Shown piece by piece: positions 33,717 through 42,265 of a DNA stretch of 56,285 nt (its first letter is position 1; each line of letters opens with the position of its first letter). The notes beneath the pieces were generated by a model that was not told the DNA's origin, made no database searches, and was given only the letters and a program-made list of their open reading frames with translations. The position numbers and the translations under genes were made by a program. The DNA comes from Herbiconiux oxytropis (GTDB lineage Bacteria > Actinomycetota > Actinomycetes > Actinomycetales > Microbacteriaceae), in NCBI RefSeq assembly GCF_024979315.1, contig NZ_JANLCK010000017.1, positions 1-56,285 on the forward strand, in the 5' to 3' direction.

Positions 33717-34692
33717 GCTGAAGAATCGCGCGGGTGGCATGGGCGAGGTCGCCGAGGTGGCCGGCCCCTACGAGGTCGCACCGTTCGGCACGGCGCTCGC
33801 CGAGTTGGGGAAGACCATGCCCCACATCGTGGGCGTGACCGCCGACATGGGGCGCTACAGCGACATCCTGCCCTTCCGGGACGCCTTCCCTGACCGCTTC
33901 TTCAACGTGGGCATGGCCGAGCAGGACGCCATCATGGTGGCCGCCGGGCTCGCGAAGGTCGGGCACGTGGCGTTCGTGGCCACCTACTCCGTGTTCCTCA
34001 CCCGCCGCGCCCTCGACTTCATGGCCATCGCGTGCGCCCACAGCAAGGCCGACGTGAAGGTCATGGGCGGATCGCCCGGCCTCGTGAACCCCTACGGCGG
34101 CACGCACCAGGCACTCGAGGATCTCGCCGTGATGCGGATGATCCCCGACGTGACCGTCATCGATCCGTGCGACGCCACCGAGCTCAAGCAGGTGGTGAAG
34201 GCCGCTGCGGAGACCCCGGGCACCTTCTACATCCGCAACATCCGCGGCAAGGTGCCGGTCACGCTCGACGACTCCTACCGCTTCGAGATCGGGAAGTCAC
34301 GCGTGCTCCGTGAGGGCACCGACGTGGGCATCGTCAGCACGGGCTTCATGACGGCGCGGGCGCTCGAGGCCGCCGACCGGGCGGCGGAGGCGGGTGTCTC
34401 GGTGGGGGTGCTGCACGTGCCGACCATCAAGCCCTTCGACACCGAGGGCCTGCTCGAGTTCGCCTCGCGCTACCCCCGGCTCGTGACGGCCGAGAACCAC
34501 CTCCGCGCCGGCGGCCTCGGCACGCTCGTGGTGGAGACGCTGTTCGACGCGCAGGAAACCAGGCCGGTCATCCGGATCGGGTTGCGCGACCGGTTCCACC
34601 CGTGCGGTTCGCAGGACTACCTCGACCGGATGTTCGGCCTCGACACCGACTCGATCACCGAGGCGCTCGTCGCCGATCGATGGGACCACTAG
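33709..34692 (+). CDS. Transketolase, C-terminal (pyrimidine-binding) subunit
   Basis: A 327-residue subunit containing the pyrimidine-binding domain with the catalytic Glu in NVGMAEQDAIMVAAGLA. The rest of the domain follows, with 'GSPGLVNPYGGTHQALEDLAVMRMIPDVTVIDPCDATE', then the C-terminal domain (VGIVSTGFMTARALEAADRAAEAGVSVGVLHVPTIKPFD). It completes a two-subunit enzyme moving a two-carbon ketol unit, presumably from the FGGY kinase product to an aldose phosphate. Strong GGAGGAG ribosome site within the end of the preceding gene. Confidence 0.95.
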   Translation: MVELKNRAGGMGEVAEVAGPYEVAPFGTALAELGKTMPHIVGVTADMGRYSDILPFRDAFPDRFFNVGMAEQDAIMVAAGLAKVGHVAFVATYSVFLTRRALDFMAIACAHSKADVKVMGGSPGLVNPYGGTHQALEDLAVMRMIPDVTVIDPCDATELKQVVKAAAETPGTFYIRNIRGKVPVTLDDSYRFEIGKSRVLREGTDVGIVSTGFMTARALEAADRAAEAGVSVGVLHVPTIKPFDTEGLLEFASRYPRLVTAENHLRAGGLGTLVVETLFDAQETRPVIRIGLRDRFHPCGSQDYLDRMFGLDTDSITEALVADRWDH

Positions 34693-34698
34693 GCCCTC

Positions 34699-35808
34699 AT
34701 GGTTCCCACGACGGCGCCCCCCGGGGCGCGCATCTACAGTTCACCGCTCCGCTACGTGCAGGGGCCCGGTGCGCTGGACCAGGTCGGCCGGTTCGCCGCG
34801 CTGGGCCACTCCCGAGCGGCGCTGCTGCTGGACTCGTTCATCGCCGATGAGATCGAGCCCCGGCTCGTGCGCTCGCTCGAAGCGGGCGGTCTCGTGATCG
34901 ACTGCCGCCGGGTGAGCGACGAGGTCACAGCCGGCAACATCGCCGACCTCGCGGCGGAGTTCGCGGTCGGTCGTCCGGATCTGGTCGTGGCAGCGGGCGG
35001 AGGCAAGACCCTCGACCTCGGGAAGGGCGTCTCCGCCGCGCTGTCCATCCCCATCATCACCGTGCCGACGATCGCGTCGAACGACGGCCCGACGTCGCGG
35101 GTGATCGCGCAGTACGACGACGAGCACCGGCTCATCGCCACGCCCACGATGTCGTTCAACCCCGAGGCCGTCATCGTCGACACCGCCCTCATCAGCGGGG
35201 CCCCGCGCCGGTTCCTCCTCTCGGGCATCGGCGACGCGCTCGCCAAGACGTTCGAGGCCGGAGCCACCGCGCGTGCGGGCGGGCTGAACTCACACTCCAC
35301 CGCACCGCTCAGCCTGCCGCTGGCCATCGCGGCGCACTGCTACTCCGTCCTCCTCCGCGACAGCGCGAGCGCCCTCCGCGACCTCGGCGGGCCGACCGTC
35401 TCGGCCGAGCTCGAGAACGTCATCGAGGCTGTCGTGCTGATGTCCGGCCTGGCCTTCGAGAACGGCGGACTGTCCCTTGCCCACGCCATGACGCGGGGGC
35501 TCATGGCGGAGTCGGGGTCGTCGTCCCACCTGCACGGCTTCCAGGTGGCCTACGGTCTCCTCGTGCAGCTCACGCACGAGGGCGACGAGGCCGAGTTCGA
35601 GCGCGTGAGCCGCTTCTTCGACGCCGTGGAGCTTCCCCGCACACTGCACGACCTCGGAGCGGCGAGCGACGACGACACCCTCCGGCGGATGGCGACGGCC
35701 GCGATGTCGGCGCCGCACGCCCGCCATTCGACACCGACCGCATCCGTCGACTCGCTCATCGGGGCCATGGAATCGGTCGAGAGCACCCTCGAGGAGAGAC
35801 CGGCATGA
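34699..35808 (+). CDS. Glycerol-dehydrogenase-like (GldA family) metal-dependent dehydrogenase
   Basis: A 369-residue enzyme of the iron/zinc alcohol-dehydrogenase group. The NAD-binding GGGKTLDLGKGVSA and VPTIASNDGPTSR motifs match GldA. The three expected metal ligands are seen: Asp in GIGDALAKTFEA, His in LAHAMTRGL and His in SHLHGFQVAYG. GldA interconverts glycerol and dihydroxyacetone. Here the neighbours suggest another polyol or hydroxyketone. ATG at 34699 is six bases after the previous stop with only a weak ribosome site. It overlaps the next gene by ATGA. Confidence 0.92.
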   Translation: MVPTTAPPGARIYSSPLRYVQGPGALDQVGRFAALGHSRAALLLDSFIADEIEPRLVRSLEAGGLVIDCRRVSDEVTAGNIADLAAEFAVGRPDLVVAAGGGKTLDLGKGVSAALSIPIITVPTIASNDGPTSRVIAQYDDEHRLIATPTMSFNPEAVIVDTALISGAPRRFLLSGIGDALAKTFEAGATARAGGLNSHSTAPLSLPLAIAAHCYSVLLRDSASALRDLGGPTVSAELENVIEAVVLMSGLAFENGGLSLAHAMTRGLMAESGSSSHLHGFQVAYGLLVQLTHEGDEAEFERVSRFFDAVELPRTLHDLGAASDDDTLRRMATAAMSAPHARHSTPTASVDSLIGAMESVESTLEERPA

Positions 35809-36569
35809 CGACACGGACAGTACTCATCACGGGCGCCGCCCAGGGCCTCGGGGCCGAGACGGCGCGCCATCTCGCAGCTCGGCACTGGCGGGTGGTCGTC
35901 GCGGATCTCTCGGCCGAGGCCGCCCAGCGCGTCGTCGACGAACTCGACGACGCCTTCCCCGTGGAGGGCGGACACCTCGCCCTCGGGGTCGACGTGGCCG
36001 ACGAGCAGCGGGTCGAGGCGGCGTTCGCCGCGCTGAGCTCGCACATCGAATCGCTGAACGGCGTGGTGAACGGGGCCGGCGTGCTCTTCCGCATGCCGGC
36101 CGAGGAGTTCGACACCGCGTCGTGGCGGCTGCAGCTCGACGTGCACCTCACGGGCGCGATGCTCTGCAGCCGGTTCGCCTTCCCCCTGCTGAAGCGTGCG
36201 GGCTCGGCCTCGATCGTCAACGTGGGATCGGTGGGCTCGACCTTCGGACTGCCGGGGAGGTTGGCCTACTCCACGGCCAAGAGCGGCGTGCTGGGCCTCA
36301 CCCGCACCCTGGCTGTCGAGTGGGGGCCGCACAACATCCGCGTCAACGCGGTGGCACCGGGGTACATCGCCACCGAGATGGCGCTCAGCGGATTCCGTTC
36401 CGGCGCCCTCAACCGGGATCGCATCATCGATCGCACGCCGCTCGGCCGGCTGGGCGAGCCGTCGGAGATCGCCTCGGTCATCGCGTTCCTCCTCGGCGAC
36501 GAGTCCTCGTTCGTCACGGGCGCGGTGCTGAACACCGACGGAGGCGTCACGATCGACGGCACCTTCTAG
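35805..36569 (+). CDS. Short-chain dehydrogenase/reductase, last gene of the catabolic operon
   Basis: A 254-residue classical SDR: cofactor motif TGAAQGLGAE at residues 8-17, NGAG near 86, Ser in NVGSVGS, the YSTAK active site, and the FVTGAVLNTDGG C-terminal strand. The ADLS acidic residue after the second strand suggests NAD(H). It likely oxidises a polyol carbon to a ketone for the kinase, or reduces a product. ATGA overlap with the GldA-like gene. The operon ends here, where CTAG serves as stop for both this gene and the convergent SDR. Confidence 0.92.
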   Translation: MTTRTVLITGAAQGLGAETARHLAARHWRVVVADLSAEAAQRVVDELDDAFPVEGGHLALGVDVADEQRVEAAFAALSSHIESLNGVVNGAGVLFRMPAEEFDTASWRLQLDVHLTGAMLCSRFAFPLLKRAGSASIVNVGSVGSTFGLPGRLAYSTAKSGVLGLTRTLAVEWGPHNIRVNAVAPGYIATEMALSGFRSGALNRDRIIDRTPLGRLGEPSEIASVIAFLLGDESSFVTGAVLNTDGGVTIDGTF

Positions 36570-37312
36570 CGGCCGCTGCCCGGCAGGGTCGCGAGCGACC
36601 GGGATCGCGCCTCGAGAAGGCTCTCGTAGGTGCCGTCCCGTTCCGCCCAGCGGAGACGCTCGGCGGCCTTCACGATGATCTCCTTCGGCGTCGGGTTCCG
36701 GGTGAGCAGGTCGATGACCTCGTCGAGGTAGGAGTCGAGGGGCAGGGCGGCCGGATTCACCTTCTCCTGCCCGGCGGTCGCGACCGCCGGGGGGACGAGT
36801 TCGGTGACGGTCACGCCGGTGCCCGCGAGCTGCGGCCGGAGTGCCTCGGTGTAGGCGTGCACGCCGGCCTTCGACGCTCCGTAGGTCGGCATCAATGGGA
36901 AGGGGAGGAAGGCGATCCCCGACGAGACCGTGATGAGGTCGGCGCCACCCCGACCGATCAGGTGCGGGGTGAAGGCGTCGATGGCGCGGATCGTTCCGAG
37001 CAGGTTCACGGCGATCGTCGTCTCGGCGGTGGCGAAGTGATCGGGGTCGCGGAGGTCCTCCTGGAGCAGCACCCCCGCCATCGTGACCACCACATCGAGC
37101 TCGGGGTGCGCGCCCAGCACCTCATCTCGTGCTCGCGCGACGGAGCCGGGGTCTGTCACGTCGATCCGGACGGTCTCGAGGTCGTCGACCTTGCCGGTGT
37201 CACGGCCGGCGACGATGACGGTGCTGCCTGCGGCGGCGAAGCGGCGGGCGAGGCCGAGGCCGATGCCGGAGGTGCCGCCGATGATGAGAACGGTGCGGTT
37301 GCTGATGTCCAT
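36566..37312 (-). CDS. Short-chain dehydrogenase/reductase
   Basis: A 248-residue SDR with the motif GGTSGIG at about residues 12-18 and the second-strand end AGRDTGK suggesting NADP(H). The NAG element is altered to MAG (VTMAGVLL). The catalytic Ser (VSSGIAF) and YGASK are present. The C-terminal quarter, 'PTPKEIIVKAAERLRWAERDGTYESL', is characteristic of the DltE-like/uncharacterised oxidoreductase group. ATG at 37312 follows GAAGAAGA. It is divergent from an XRE-family regulator, a frequent pairing for this enzyme type, so it is probably controlled by it. Confidence 0.9.
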   Translation of the reverse strand: MDISNRTVLIIGGTSGIGLGLARRFAAAGSTVIVAGRDTGKVDDLETVRIDVTDPGSVARARDEVLGAHPELDVVVTMAGVLLQEDLRDPDHFATAETTIAVNLLGTIRAIDAFTPHLIGRGGADLITVSSGIAFLPFPLMPTYGASKAGVHAYTEALRPQLAGTGVTVTELVPPAVATAGQEKVNPAALPLDSYLDEVIDLLTRNPTPKEIIVKAAERLRWAERDGTYESLLEARSRSLATLPGSGR

Positions 37313-37431
37313 GATTCTTCTTCCGGGTTGCTGACGGGGTCAGGCCCATGCTCGCGCCGTGCGTGCGGTGGCGGAAGAGCCCCGCCCATCCGGGGAGTGG
37401 GAGGGCCCCCTCTCGTTCAGTGGATGCTCGC

Positions 37432-37437
37432 TATCGT
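37432..37437 (+). promoter_or_regulatory. TATCGT -10 box, leaderless start of the XRE regulator
   Basis: TATCGT is followed after six bases by the ATG at 37444. No ribosome site is present, and no clear -35 box. Confidence 0.45.
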
Positions 37438-37443
37438 CGGAAC

Positions 37444-38292
37444 ATGGATGATGTCGCCGCCGCCAACGCCCTCGGCGAGTACCTGCGCGCCCGGCGGGGG
37501 CTGGTCGCTCCCGAGCAGGTGGGTCTCCCCGGCGGACCGCACCGGCGCGTCGCGGGGCTCCGGCGCGAAGAGGTGGCCCTGCTCGCCGGGATCAGCGCCG
37601 ATTACTACCTCAGGCTGGAACGCGGCCGGGACAGCAACCCGTCGGTGCAGGTGCTGGAGTCCCTCGCGCGGGTCCTCCAGCTCGACGACGTCGAGACGGC
37701 CTACCTGATGGGCCTCACCGCCCCGCGTCCGCGAACGAGGCGCAGCCGCCATGCCGAGCGCGTGCCGCCTCGGCTGCTCCACCTGCTCGCCGCCCTCGAC
37801 GTGCCCGCGTTCGTCGAGGGCCGGTACTTCGATGTGCTGGCCTCGAACCCGGCCGCGGTCGCGCTCTCGCCTCGCCTCGTGCCCGGTCAGAACCGGCTGC
37901 GGTCCCTGCTCCTCGACCCCGAGGAGCGCCGGTTCCACACCGATTGGGAGGATGCGGTCGTGAGCTTCGTGGCCGCTGCACGCCGAGTCCTGAGCGAGGG
38001 CGCGGACGACCCCCGCGCGGCCGAGCTCGTCGGCGAGCTGTCGATCGCAAGCGTGCGCTTCCGCACGCTCTGGGCCCGGCACGACGTCCGTGCGCTGGAG
38101 GGAGGGACCGCCTCCGTCGACCACCCGGTCGTCGGGGCGCTGACACTCCACCGCGAGAAGCTGCCGGTCGAAGACGTGATCCTCGTCATCTACTATCCGG
38201 CCGAGCACAGTGCCGACGCCGAGAAGCTCCGGCTGCTCGGTGGCGCGGCGATTCCGACTCAGGGTAGTCCTCGTGGAGAATCCGCTCCGTGA
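37444..38292 (+). CDS. XRE-family regulator with MmyB-like ligand domain
   Basis: A 282-residue regulator. Residues 8-80 form the HTH (LGEYLRARRGLVAPEQVGLP...RRVAGLRREEVALLAGISADYYLRLERGRDSNPSVQVLESLARVLQL). Residues 105-265 form the MmyB-like domain that binds fatty-acid-like ligands in characterised members (LLAALDVPAFVEGRYFDVLASNPAAVALSP...RFHTDWEDAVVSFVAAAR...RFRTLWARHDVRALEGG...HPVVGALTLHREKL). In actinobacteria such regulators usually sit next to, and control, an SDR, exactly as here. The ATG at 37444 lies six bases after a TATCGT box, suggesting a leaderless transcript. Confidence 0.93.
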   Translation: MDDVAAANALGEYLRARRGLVAPEQVGLPGGPHRRVAGLRREEVALLAGISADYYLRLERGRDSNPSVQVLESLARVLQLDDVETAYLMGLTAPRPRTRRSRHAERVPPRLLHLLAALDVPAFVEGRYFDVLASNPAAVALSPRLVPGQNRLRSLLLDPEERRFHTDWEDAVVSFVAAARRVLSEGADDPRAAELVGELSIASVRFRTLWARHDVRALEGGTASVDHPVVGALTLHREKLPVEDVILVIYYPAEHSADAEKLRLLGGAAIPTQGSPRGESAP

Positions 38293-38337
38293 TCTCCTCG
38301 AGGGCCGGCCGTCGTCAGTGACCGTCGGAATCACGAT

Positions 38338-38361
38338 CGGCTGCGGCTGCGGCTGCGGCTG
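38338..38361. repeat. Four tandem copies of the hexamer CGGCTG
   Basis: The hexamer CGGCTG is repeated four times without a break in the gap between the XRE regulator and the wHTH gene. It would read as Gly-Cys or Ala-Ala-type dipeptides if translated, but no gene covers it. The rest of 38293-38421 shows nothing else. Confidence 0.85.
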
Positions 38362-38421
38362 CCCGGCATCGGCGATGACGATGCCGACCGGCAAGGGGCC
38401 ACCGTCGTCGCCTCGCTTCCG

Positions 38422-38727
38422 TCAGGCCTCGCCCGCGATGCGACGGAGGGCCGCCACGTGCCCGTCGAAGGCGCGCCGGCCCTCGGCCGTGAGCGCCACC
38501 GTGGTGGTGCGGCGCTGATCGCCGCGGCTCGTCGACGACGCCTTCGAGACCCGCACGTAGCCGATCTCGGTCAGGCTCCGCAGCGTCTTGGAGAGGTTCG
38601 CCTCCGACAGCCCCAGCGTCGAGCGAAGTGCCGAGAACTCGGCCCCGTCGACCGGCCGCAGCAATCCGCAGATGCGCAGGCGGGTCGGTGCATGGATCTG
38701 CTCGTCGAACCCGTCGTCAGCGACCAC
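38422..38727 (-). CDS. Winged-helix transcriptional regulator (MarR/PadR-like, single domain)
   Basis: A 101-residue regulator: FDEQIHAPTRLRICGLLRPVDGAEFSALRSTLGLSEANLSKTLRSLTEIGYVRVSK, then a wing (STSRGDQRRTTTVALTAEGRRAFDGHVAAL). This is the 'winged helix DNA-binding domain' group, which acts by blocking or opening its own operon. It overlaps the upstream membrane-protein gene by 11 bases, a standard arrangement where the regulator controls that operon. Confidence 0.88.
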   Translation of the reverse strand: MVADDGFDEQIHAPTRLRICGLLRPVDGAEFSALRSTLGLSEANLSKTLRSLTEIGYVRVSKASSTSRGDQRRTTTVALTAEGRRAFDGHVAALRRIAGEA

Positions 38728-39190
38728 GGCGCAGCTCGCGGTCGAAGAGGCGGTCGCACAAGCGGCCTCCGATCCACATCGCGGCGAACGCCCCAGCCGC
38801 TGTCAGCCATACCCAGGCGCGGTGCCCGGTGGCCGCCAGCGTGAACGAGACGCCGAGCAGCAGCACGACCGTGACGCAGAGCAACACGGCGGCGACCAGG
38901 GTCCTCGGTCCCGGCATCCGGGTCACGGTCAGCCCCGTGATGCGCTGATAGGCCAGCGAGAGGAAGACGATGCCGAGGCTGCCGAACACGACCAGCACCG
39001 ACTGCCCCGGCATCCCCGCCCCGGGCGATCCGATGAGGAGAGCCGTCAAGAGCGCCAGCAGCGGGTGGTACCAGGCGGGGGTGCGGATGCGGTCGGCCAG
39101 CACCTGCCGATCCGCGTCCAGCGCCGACAGGGCTTCGCGCGCGGCATGTCCGTCAGGACGGGGTTCCGGGGTGTCAGAATCACTTTCCAT
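38717..39190 (-). CDS. Membrane protein co-transcribed with the wHTH regulator
   Basis: A 157-residue protein with a soluble N-terminus (about 40 residues) and four membrane helices in two pairs (PLLALLTALLIG, SVLVVFGSLGIVFLSLAY, LVAAVLLCVTVVLLLGVSF, AWVWLTAAGAFAAMWIGG). The C-terminus is basic. Its partner is the wHTH regulator, with which it overlaps by 11 bases. This pair type is common in actinobacteria, but its task is unknown. Confidence 0.82.
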   Translation of the reverse strand: MESDSDTPEPRPDGHAAREALSALDADRQVLADRIRTPAWYHPLLALLTALLIGSPGAGMPGQSVLVVFGSLGIVFLSLAYQRITGLTVTRMPGPRTLVAAVLLCVTVVLLLGVSFTLAATGHRAWVWLTAAGAFAAMWIGGRLCDRLFDRELRRGR

Positions 39191-39242
39191 GCAGCCAAGT
39201 CTTTCACTTGAAGCCTGGTTAAGTAAACCCCGACCCGGCGGC

Positions 39243-40010
39243 TCAGGCCTTCGGGCGCATCATTCTTTCCGCCGTGCGGAGGCCGAACCGCCTGGGGAGG
39301 ACGCGTGTCGAGAGGAGGGCGAGGAGGCTGTTCGCGCGGCCGTCGACCACGGAAGGCGCCCCCGTGCCCATGGCCCTCCAGGCCGTGTCGACCACCTGGT
39401 GCGGCTGCCGCTTGTTCTTCGTCGGCCCCGGGTTCATGGGCGTCTCGGTGTCTCCCGGGGCGACGGAGAAGATCCGCAGGCCGTGCTCGCGATGCTCCTC
39501 GGAGAGCGCCTCGGTGAAGCGGATCACGTAGGACTTGGAGGCCGCGTAGGCGGCGTAGTGCGGCATCGGCTGGTAGCCGGCCGCGCTCGCGATGTTGATG
39601 ATCGTGCCGCTGTCGGCATCCCGCATCCGAATGACCGCAGCCCTCGTGAGCAGGGACAGTGCGGTGATGTTGATGTCGACCATCTGGCGCAGGACCTCGG
39701 GGTCCATCCGGTCGAGATCGCCCTCGGGGGCGGTTCCTGCGCTGTTGACGAGATGGTCGAGGCGAGGCAGCTGCCGGGTGATGACGTCGACGAGGCCCGC
39801 GACGTCCTCGATGTCTGCGAGGTCGGCTCGGTGCACGGAGGCGGTGATGTCGTGCTCTGCGGCCAGCTCGTCGGCCAGCGCCCGGAGCGCATTCTCCGAG
39901 CGCGCCACGAGCAGCAGGTCGAAGCCCTCGCGAGCGTAACGGCGAGCGAACTCGGCGCCGATGCCCGAGCTGGCTCCGGTGACGAGGGCGAGGGGGCGGG
40001 CTGTGTGCAT
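39243..40010 (-). CDS. Short-chain dehydrogenase/reductase
   Basis: A 255-residue SDR with TGASSGIGAEFARRYAREGFDLLLVARSE, the arrangement of the DltE/YqjQ-like group. NSAG, Ser in NIASAAGYQ and YAASK are present. NADP(H) is probable from the ARSE end of the second strand. Start ATG at 40010. It is divergent from a TetR regulator, with palindromes in the 94-base gap, so it is probably repressed by it. The substrate is unknown. Confidence 0.9.
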   Translation of the reverse strand: MHTARPLALVTGASSGIGAEFARRYAREGFDLLLVARSENALRALADELAAEHDITASVHRADLADIEDVAGLVDVITRQLPRLDHLVNSAGTAPEGDLDRMDPEVLRQMVDINITALSLLTRAAVIRMRDADSGTIINIASAAGYQPMPHYAAYAASKSYVIRFTEALSEEHREHGLRIFSVAPGDTETPMNPGPTKNKRQPHQVVDTAWRAMGTGAPSVVDGRANSLLALLSTRVLPRRFGLRTAERMMRPKA

Positions 40011-40030
40011 GGAAGCGTCCTTTCGTTGTT

Positions 40031-40059
40031 CTCATCCTAATCGGATGAGTCATCCGTTT
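40031..40059. promoter_or_regulatory. Palindromic operator between SDR and TetR
   Basis: CGGATGA (40042-40048) and TCATCCG (40050-40056) flank a single base, with matching AA/TT further out. CTCATCC (40031) also pairs with GGATGAG (40043), so two inverted repeats overlap. The most likely ligand is the TetR protein encoded at 40105. Confidence 0.6.
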
Positions 40060-40104
40060 GGATCACCTGTCCGTTTCAACGCACCTCGCCTAGGATGAGA
40101 CGCC

Positions 40105-40644
40105 ATGGACGGTCTTCGGCGCGACGCGGCTCGCAATCGCGCGCGCATCCTCTCGGCCGCCCAGGAGCTGATCGGGCGGGGAGAGGATCTGGGGCTGAAC
40201 GCGGTGGCGCGCGCCGCCGATGTCGGGGTGGGCACGGTGTATCGGCACTTCGCCACCGTCGAGGAGCTCGAAGAGGTCGTCGTGTGGGACCGGTTCGCCG
40301 AGCTCGACCGCATGCTGGACGAGGCGGGGCCGGATCGGTTCGACCGGATCCTCGCCCAGCACGTCGCGCTGCTGGTGGCGGATCCGCTGTTCGAGAAGGT
40401 CACCGCCCAACCGAACGCCGTCCTGCCGGAGACGACCTCCCGACGGACCGCGCTCATCGGGCGTCTCGCGGAGGTGCTCGCGGAGGCGCAGGCCGGCGGG
40501 AGGGTGCGCCGGGGTGTCGATGCCACTGCCGTGCTGCTCCTCGCGTGCGGAGTGGCGCACGCGATCCGCAGCGCGCAGCTCGCGCCGGACAGCGCGGCGG
40601 CGCGAGCGCTGCTCGAGGTCATCCTTCGCGGTCTGCGCCCATAG
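40105..40644 (+). CDS. TetR-family transcriptional regulator
   Basis: A 179-residue regulator. DNA-binding domain in residues 8-55 (RNRARILSAAQELIGRGEDLGLNAVARAADVGVGTVYRHFATVEELEEVV). The C-terminal domain has 'DRILAQHVALLVADPLFEKVTAQPNAVLPETTSRRTALIGRLAEVLAEAQAGGRVRRGVDA', the TetR_C pattern of actinobacterial SDR-linked regulators. A TAGGAT -10-like box lies eight bases before the ATG, so it may be leaderless. It is divergent from the SDR and separated from it by its probable operator. Confidence 0.9.
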   Translation: MDGLRRDAARNRARILSAAQELIGRGEDLGLNAVARAADVGVGTVYRHFATVEELEEVVVWDRFAELDRMLDEAGPDRFDRILAQHVALLVADPLFEKVTAQPNAVLPETTSRRTALIGRLAEVLAEAQAGGRVRRGVDATAVLLLACGVAHAIRSAQLAPDSAAARALLEVILRGLRP

Positions 40645-40740
40645 CGGGCGGGGCACTGCCCCTGTCGCGGGACCGGAGAGAATATGGTCGACAGCAGCGC
40701 GCTCAGCGAGAAGCGAGCACGGAACGAAGGTCGAGAACCC

Positions 40741-42123
40741 ATGCCCCAGGATCCCTCCGCCCGGATGCACAGCATCTCGGATGAGACCGAGCGCGTCGTC
40801 GATCGGGTGCTGGATGCATCCCGTCGGCGGATCCTGCTGAAGGACGTTCCGCTCGACAAGCCGATGACGCCCGCCGACCTGGCGAGGCTCGCCTCCGGGT
40901 CGATCTCTCCCGGAGGGCTCGGCGATGCCAGGGCGCTCGCGCTCTTCGAGCACGTGCTCGCGCCGGCCTGCATCTCGGTCGATCATCCCGAGTACCTCTC
41001 GTTCATCCCCTCCGCGCCGAGCAAGGCCGCTCTCGCCTTCGATCTCGTGGTGTCGGCGTCGGCCGTCTACGGCGGGTCGTGGCTCGAGGGTGCCGGCGCC
41101 GTGTTCGCCGAGAACGAGGTGCTGCACTGGCTCGCGGCCGAGTTCGGGCTGCCCGAGGGAGCGGGCGGCGTGTTCGTGCAGGGCGGCACCATCGGCAATC
41201 TGTCGGCGCTCGTGGCCGCCAGGGCGAGGGCCCGGCGGGTGCGGCGATCGGTGGGAGCGGCGATGCCGGAGTCGTGGGTGCTGGTGTGCAGCGACGAGGC
41301 GCACTCCTCCGTGGCGTCGGCCGCCGAGGTGATGGACGTCGAGCTCGTGCTCGCGCCGGCGGATGCCGACGGGCGGCTGCGCGGAGAGGCGGTGCGCGAG
41401 GCGCTGCTCGAGCACGGCGACTCGGTGTTCGCGGTGGTGGCGACGGCGGGCTCGACCAACTTCGGCACCGTCGATCACCTCGAGTCGATCGCGGCGCTGA
41501 AGGACGAGCACGATTTCTGGTTGCACGTCGATGGCGCCTACGGCCTCGCGGGCATCCTGACCGACCAGACGCGGGGGCTGTTCCGCGGGGTGGAGCGGGC
41601 CGACTCGGTGATCGTCGATCCGCACAAGTGGCTCTTCGCCCCGTTCGACGCGTGCGCCCTGATCTACCGCGATCCGCTTGACGGGCGCATCGCCCACACC
41701 CAGTCGGCCGGCTACCTCGACACCCTCAACCAGGCCGACGAGTGGAACCCGTCCGACTTCGCCATCCAGCTCACCCGCCGGCCGCGCGGTCTCCCGCTGT
41801 GGTTCTCCCTGGCCACGCACGGCACGGAGGCGTACCGCGAGGCGATCGGTGCGTGCGTGCGACTCGCGCGGGAGATCGCCGACGAGATCCGCACCCGGCC
41901 GGAGCTGCGGCTCGTGCGCGAGCCCGACCTGTCGGTCGTGGTGTTCGAGCGCGAGGGCTGGGCGATGGCCGACTACGAGCGGTGGTCGGCCGGCCTGCTC
42001 GAGCAGCAGCAGGCGTTCGTGACGCCGAGCTCGCACCACGGGCGCCCGGTCACCCGCTTCGCGATCGTGAACCCGCGGAGCTCGGTGGAGAAGATGACGG
42101 CGGTGCTCGACACGATGCGCTGA
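40741..42123 (+). CDS. PLP-dependent group II decarboxylase
   Basis: A 460-residue enzyme of the glutamate/aromatic-amino-acid decarboxylase family. The PLP lysine is Lys296 in VDPHKWLFAPFDAC; further features are FVQGGTIGNLSALVAARARA, the His in DEAHSSVASAA, and the Asp in HVDGAYG. The substrate is probably an aromatic or acidic L-amino acid; more cannot be told. The ATG at 40741 is preceded by GAAGGTCGAG. An in-frame ATG at 40684 would add 19 polar residues. No transporter is next to it, so an acid-resistance pair is not indicated. Confidence 0.9.
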   Translation: MPQDPSARMHSISDETERVVDRVLDASRRRILLKDVPLDKPMTPADLARLASGSISPGGLGDARALALFEHVLAPACISVDHPEYLSFIPSAPSKAALAFDLVVSASAVYGGSWLEGAGAVFAENEVLHWLAAEFGLPEGAGGVFVQGGTIGNLSALVAARARARRVRRSVGAAMPESWVLVCSDEAHSSVASAAEVMDVELVLAPADADGRLRGEAVREALLEHGDSVFAVVATAGSTNFGTVDHLESIAALKDEHDFWLHVDGAYGLAGILTDQTRGLFRGVERADSVIVDPHKWLFAPFDACALIYRDPLDGRIAHTQSAGYLDTLNQADEWNPSDFAIQLTRRPRGLPLWFSLATHGTEAYREAIGACVRLAREIADEIRTRPELRLVREPDLSVVVFEREGWAMADYERWSAGLLEQQQAFVTPSSHHGRPVTRFAIVNPRSSVEKMTAVLDTMR

Positions 42124-42175
42124 GCGGGGTCGAGCTCGTCCTTGCTGGGGTGACGGCGTTCATTGCCAGACTCGC

Positions 42176-42238
42176 GGATCGGTGCCGTACGTCAACTCCT
42201 GGTTGGGCCCGGTGGTCGACTGGTTCCAGAGCCGCTAG
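42176..42238 (+). pseudogene. Possible C-terminal gene remnant or very short ORF
   Basis: A frame ending in TAG at 42236-42238 reads RGSVPYVNSWLGPVVDWFQSR, with every codon of the last 18 ending in G or C. A GTG at 42182 could start an 18-codon peptide, but no ribosome site precedes it. It looks like the end of a lost secreted protein. I cannot name the source. It lies in the 142-base gap after the decarboxylase. Confidence 0.3.
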
Positions 42239-42265
42239 CCGTTCCCGAGTCGGTACGATCGCGGG

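Noticed and set aside
38338-38361. CRISPR-like repeat
   Set aside because: The hexamer repeats are contiguous without spacers; no array of 25-40 base repeats with unique spacers and no cas gene was seen anywhere.
40090-42039. 649-codon minus-strand frame opposite TetR and the decarboxylase
   Set aside because: Same reasons: low-complexity composition and complete overlap with two recognised genes.
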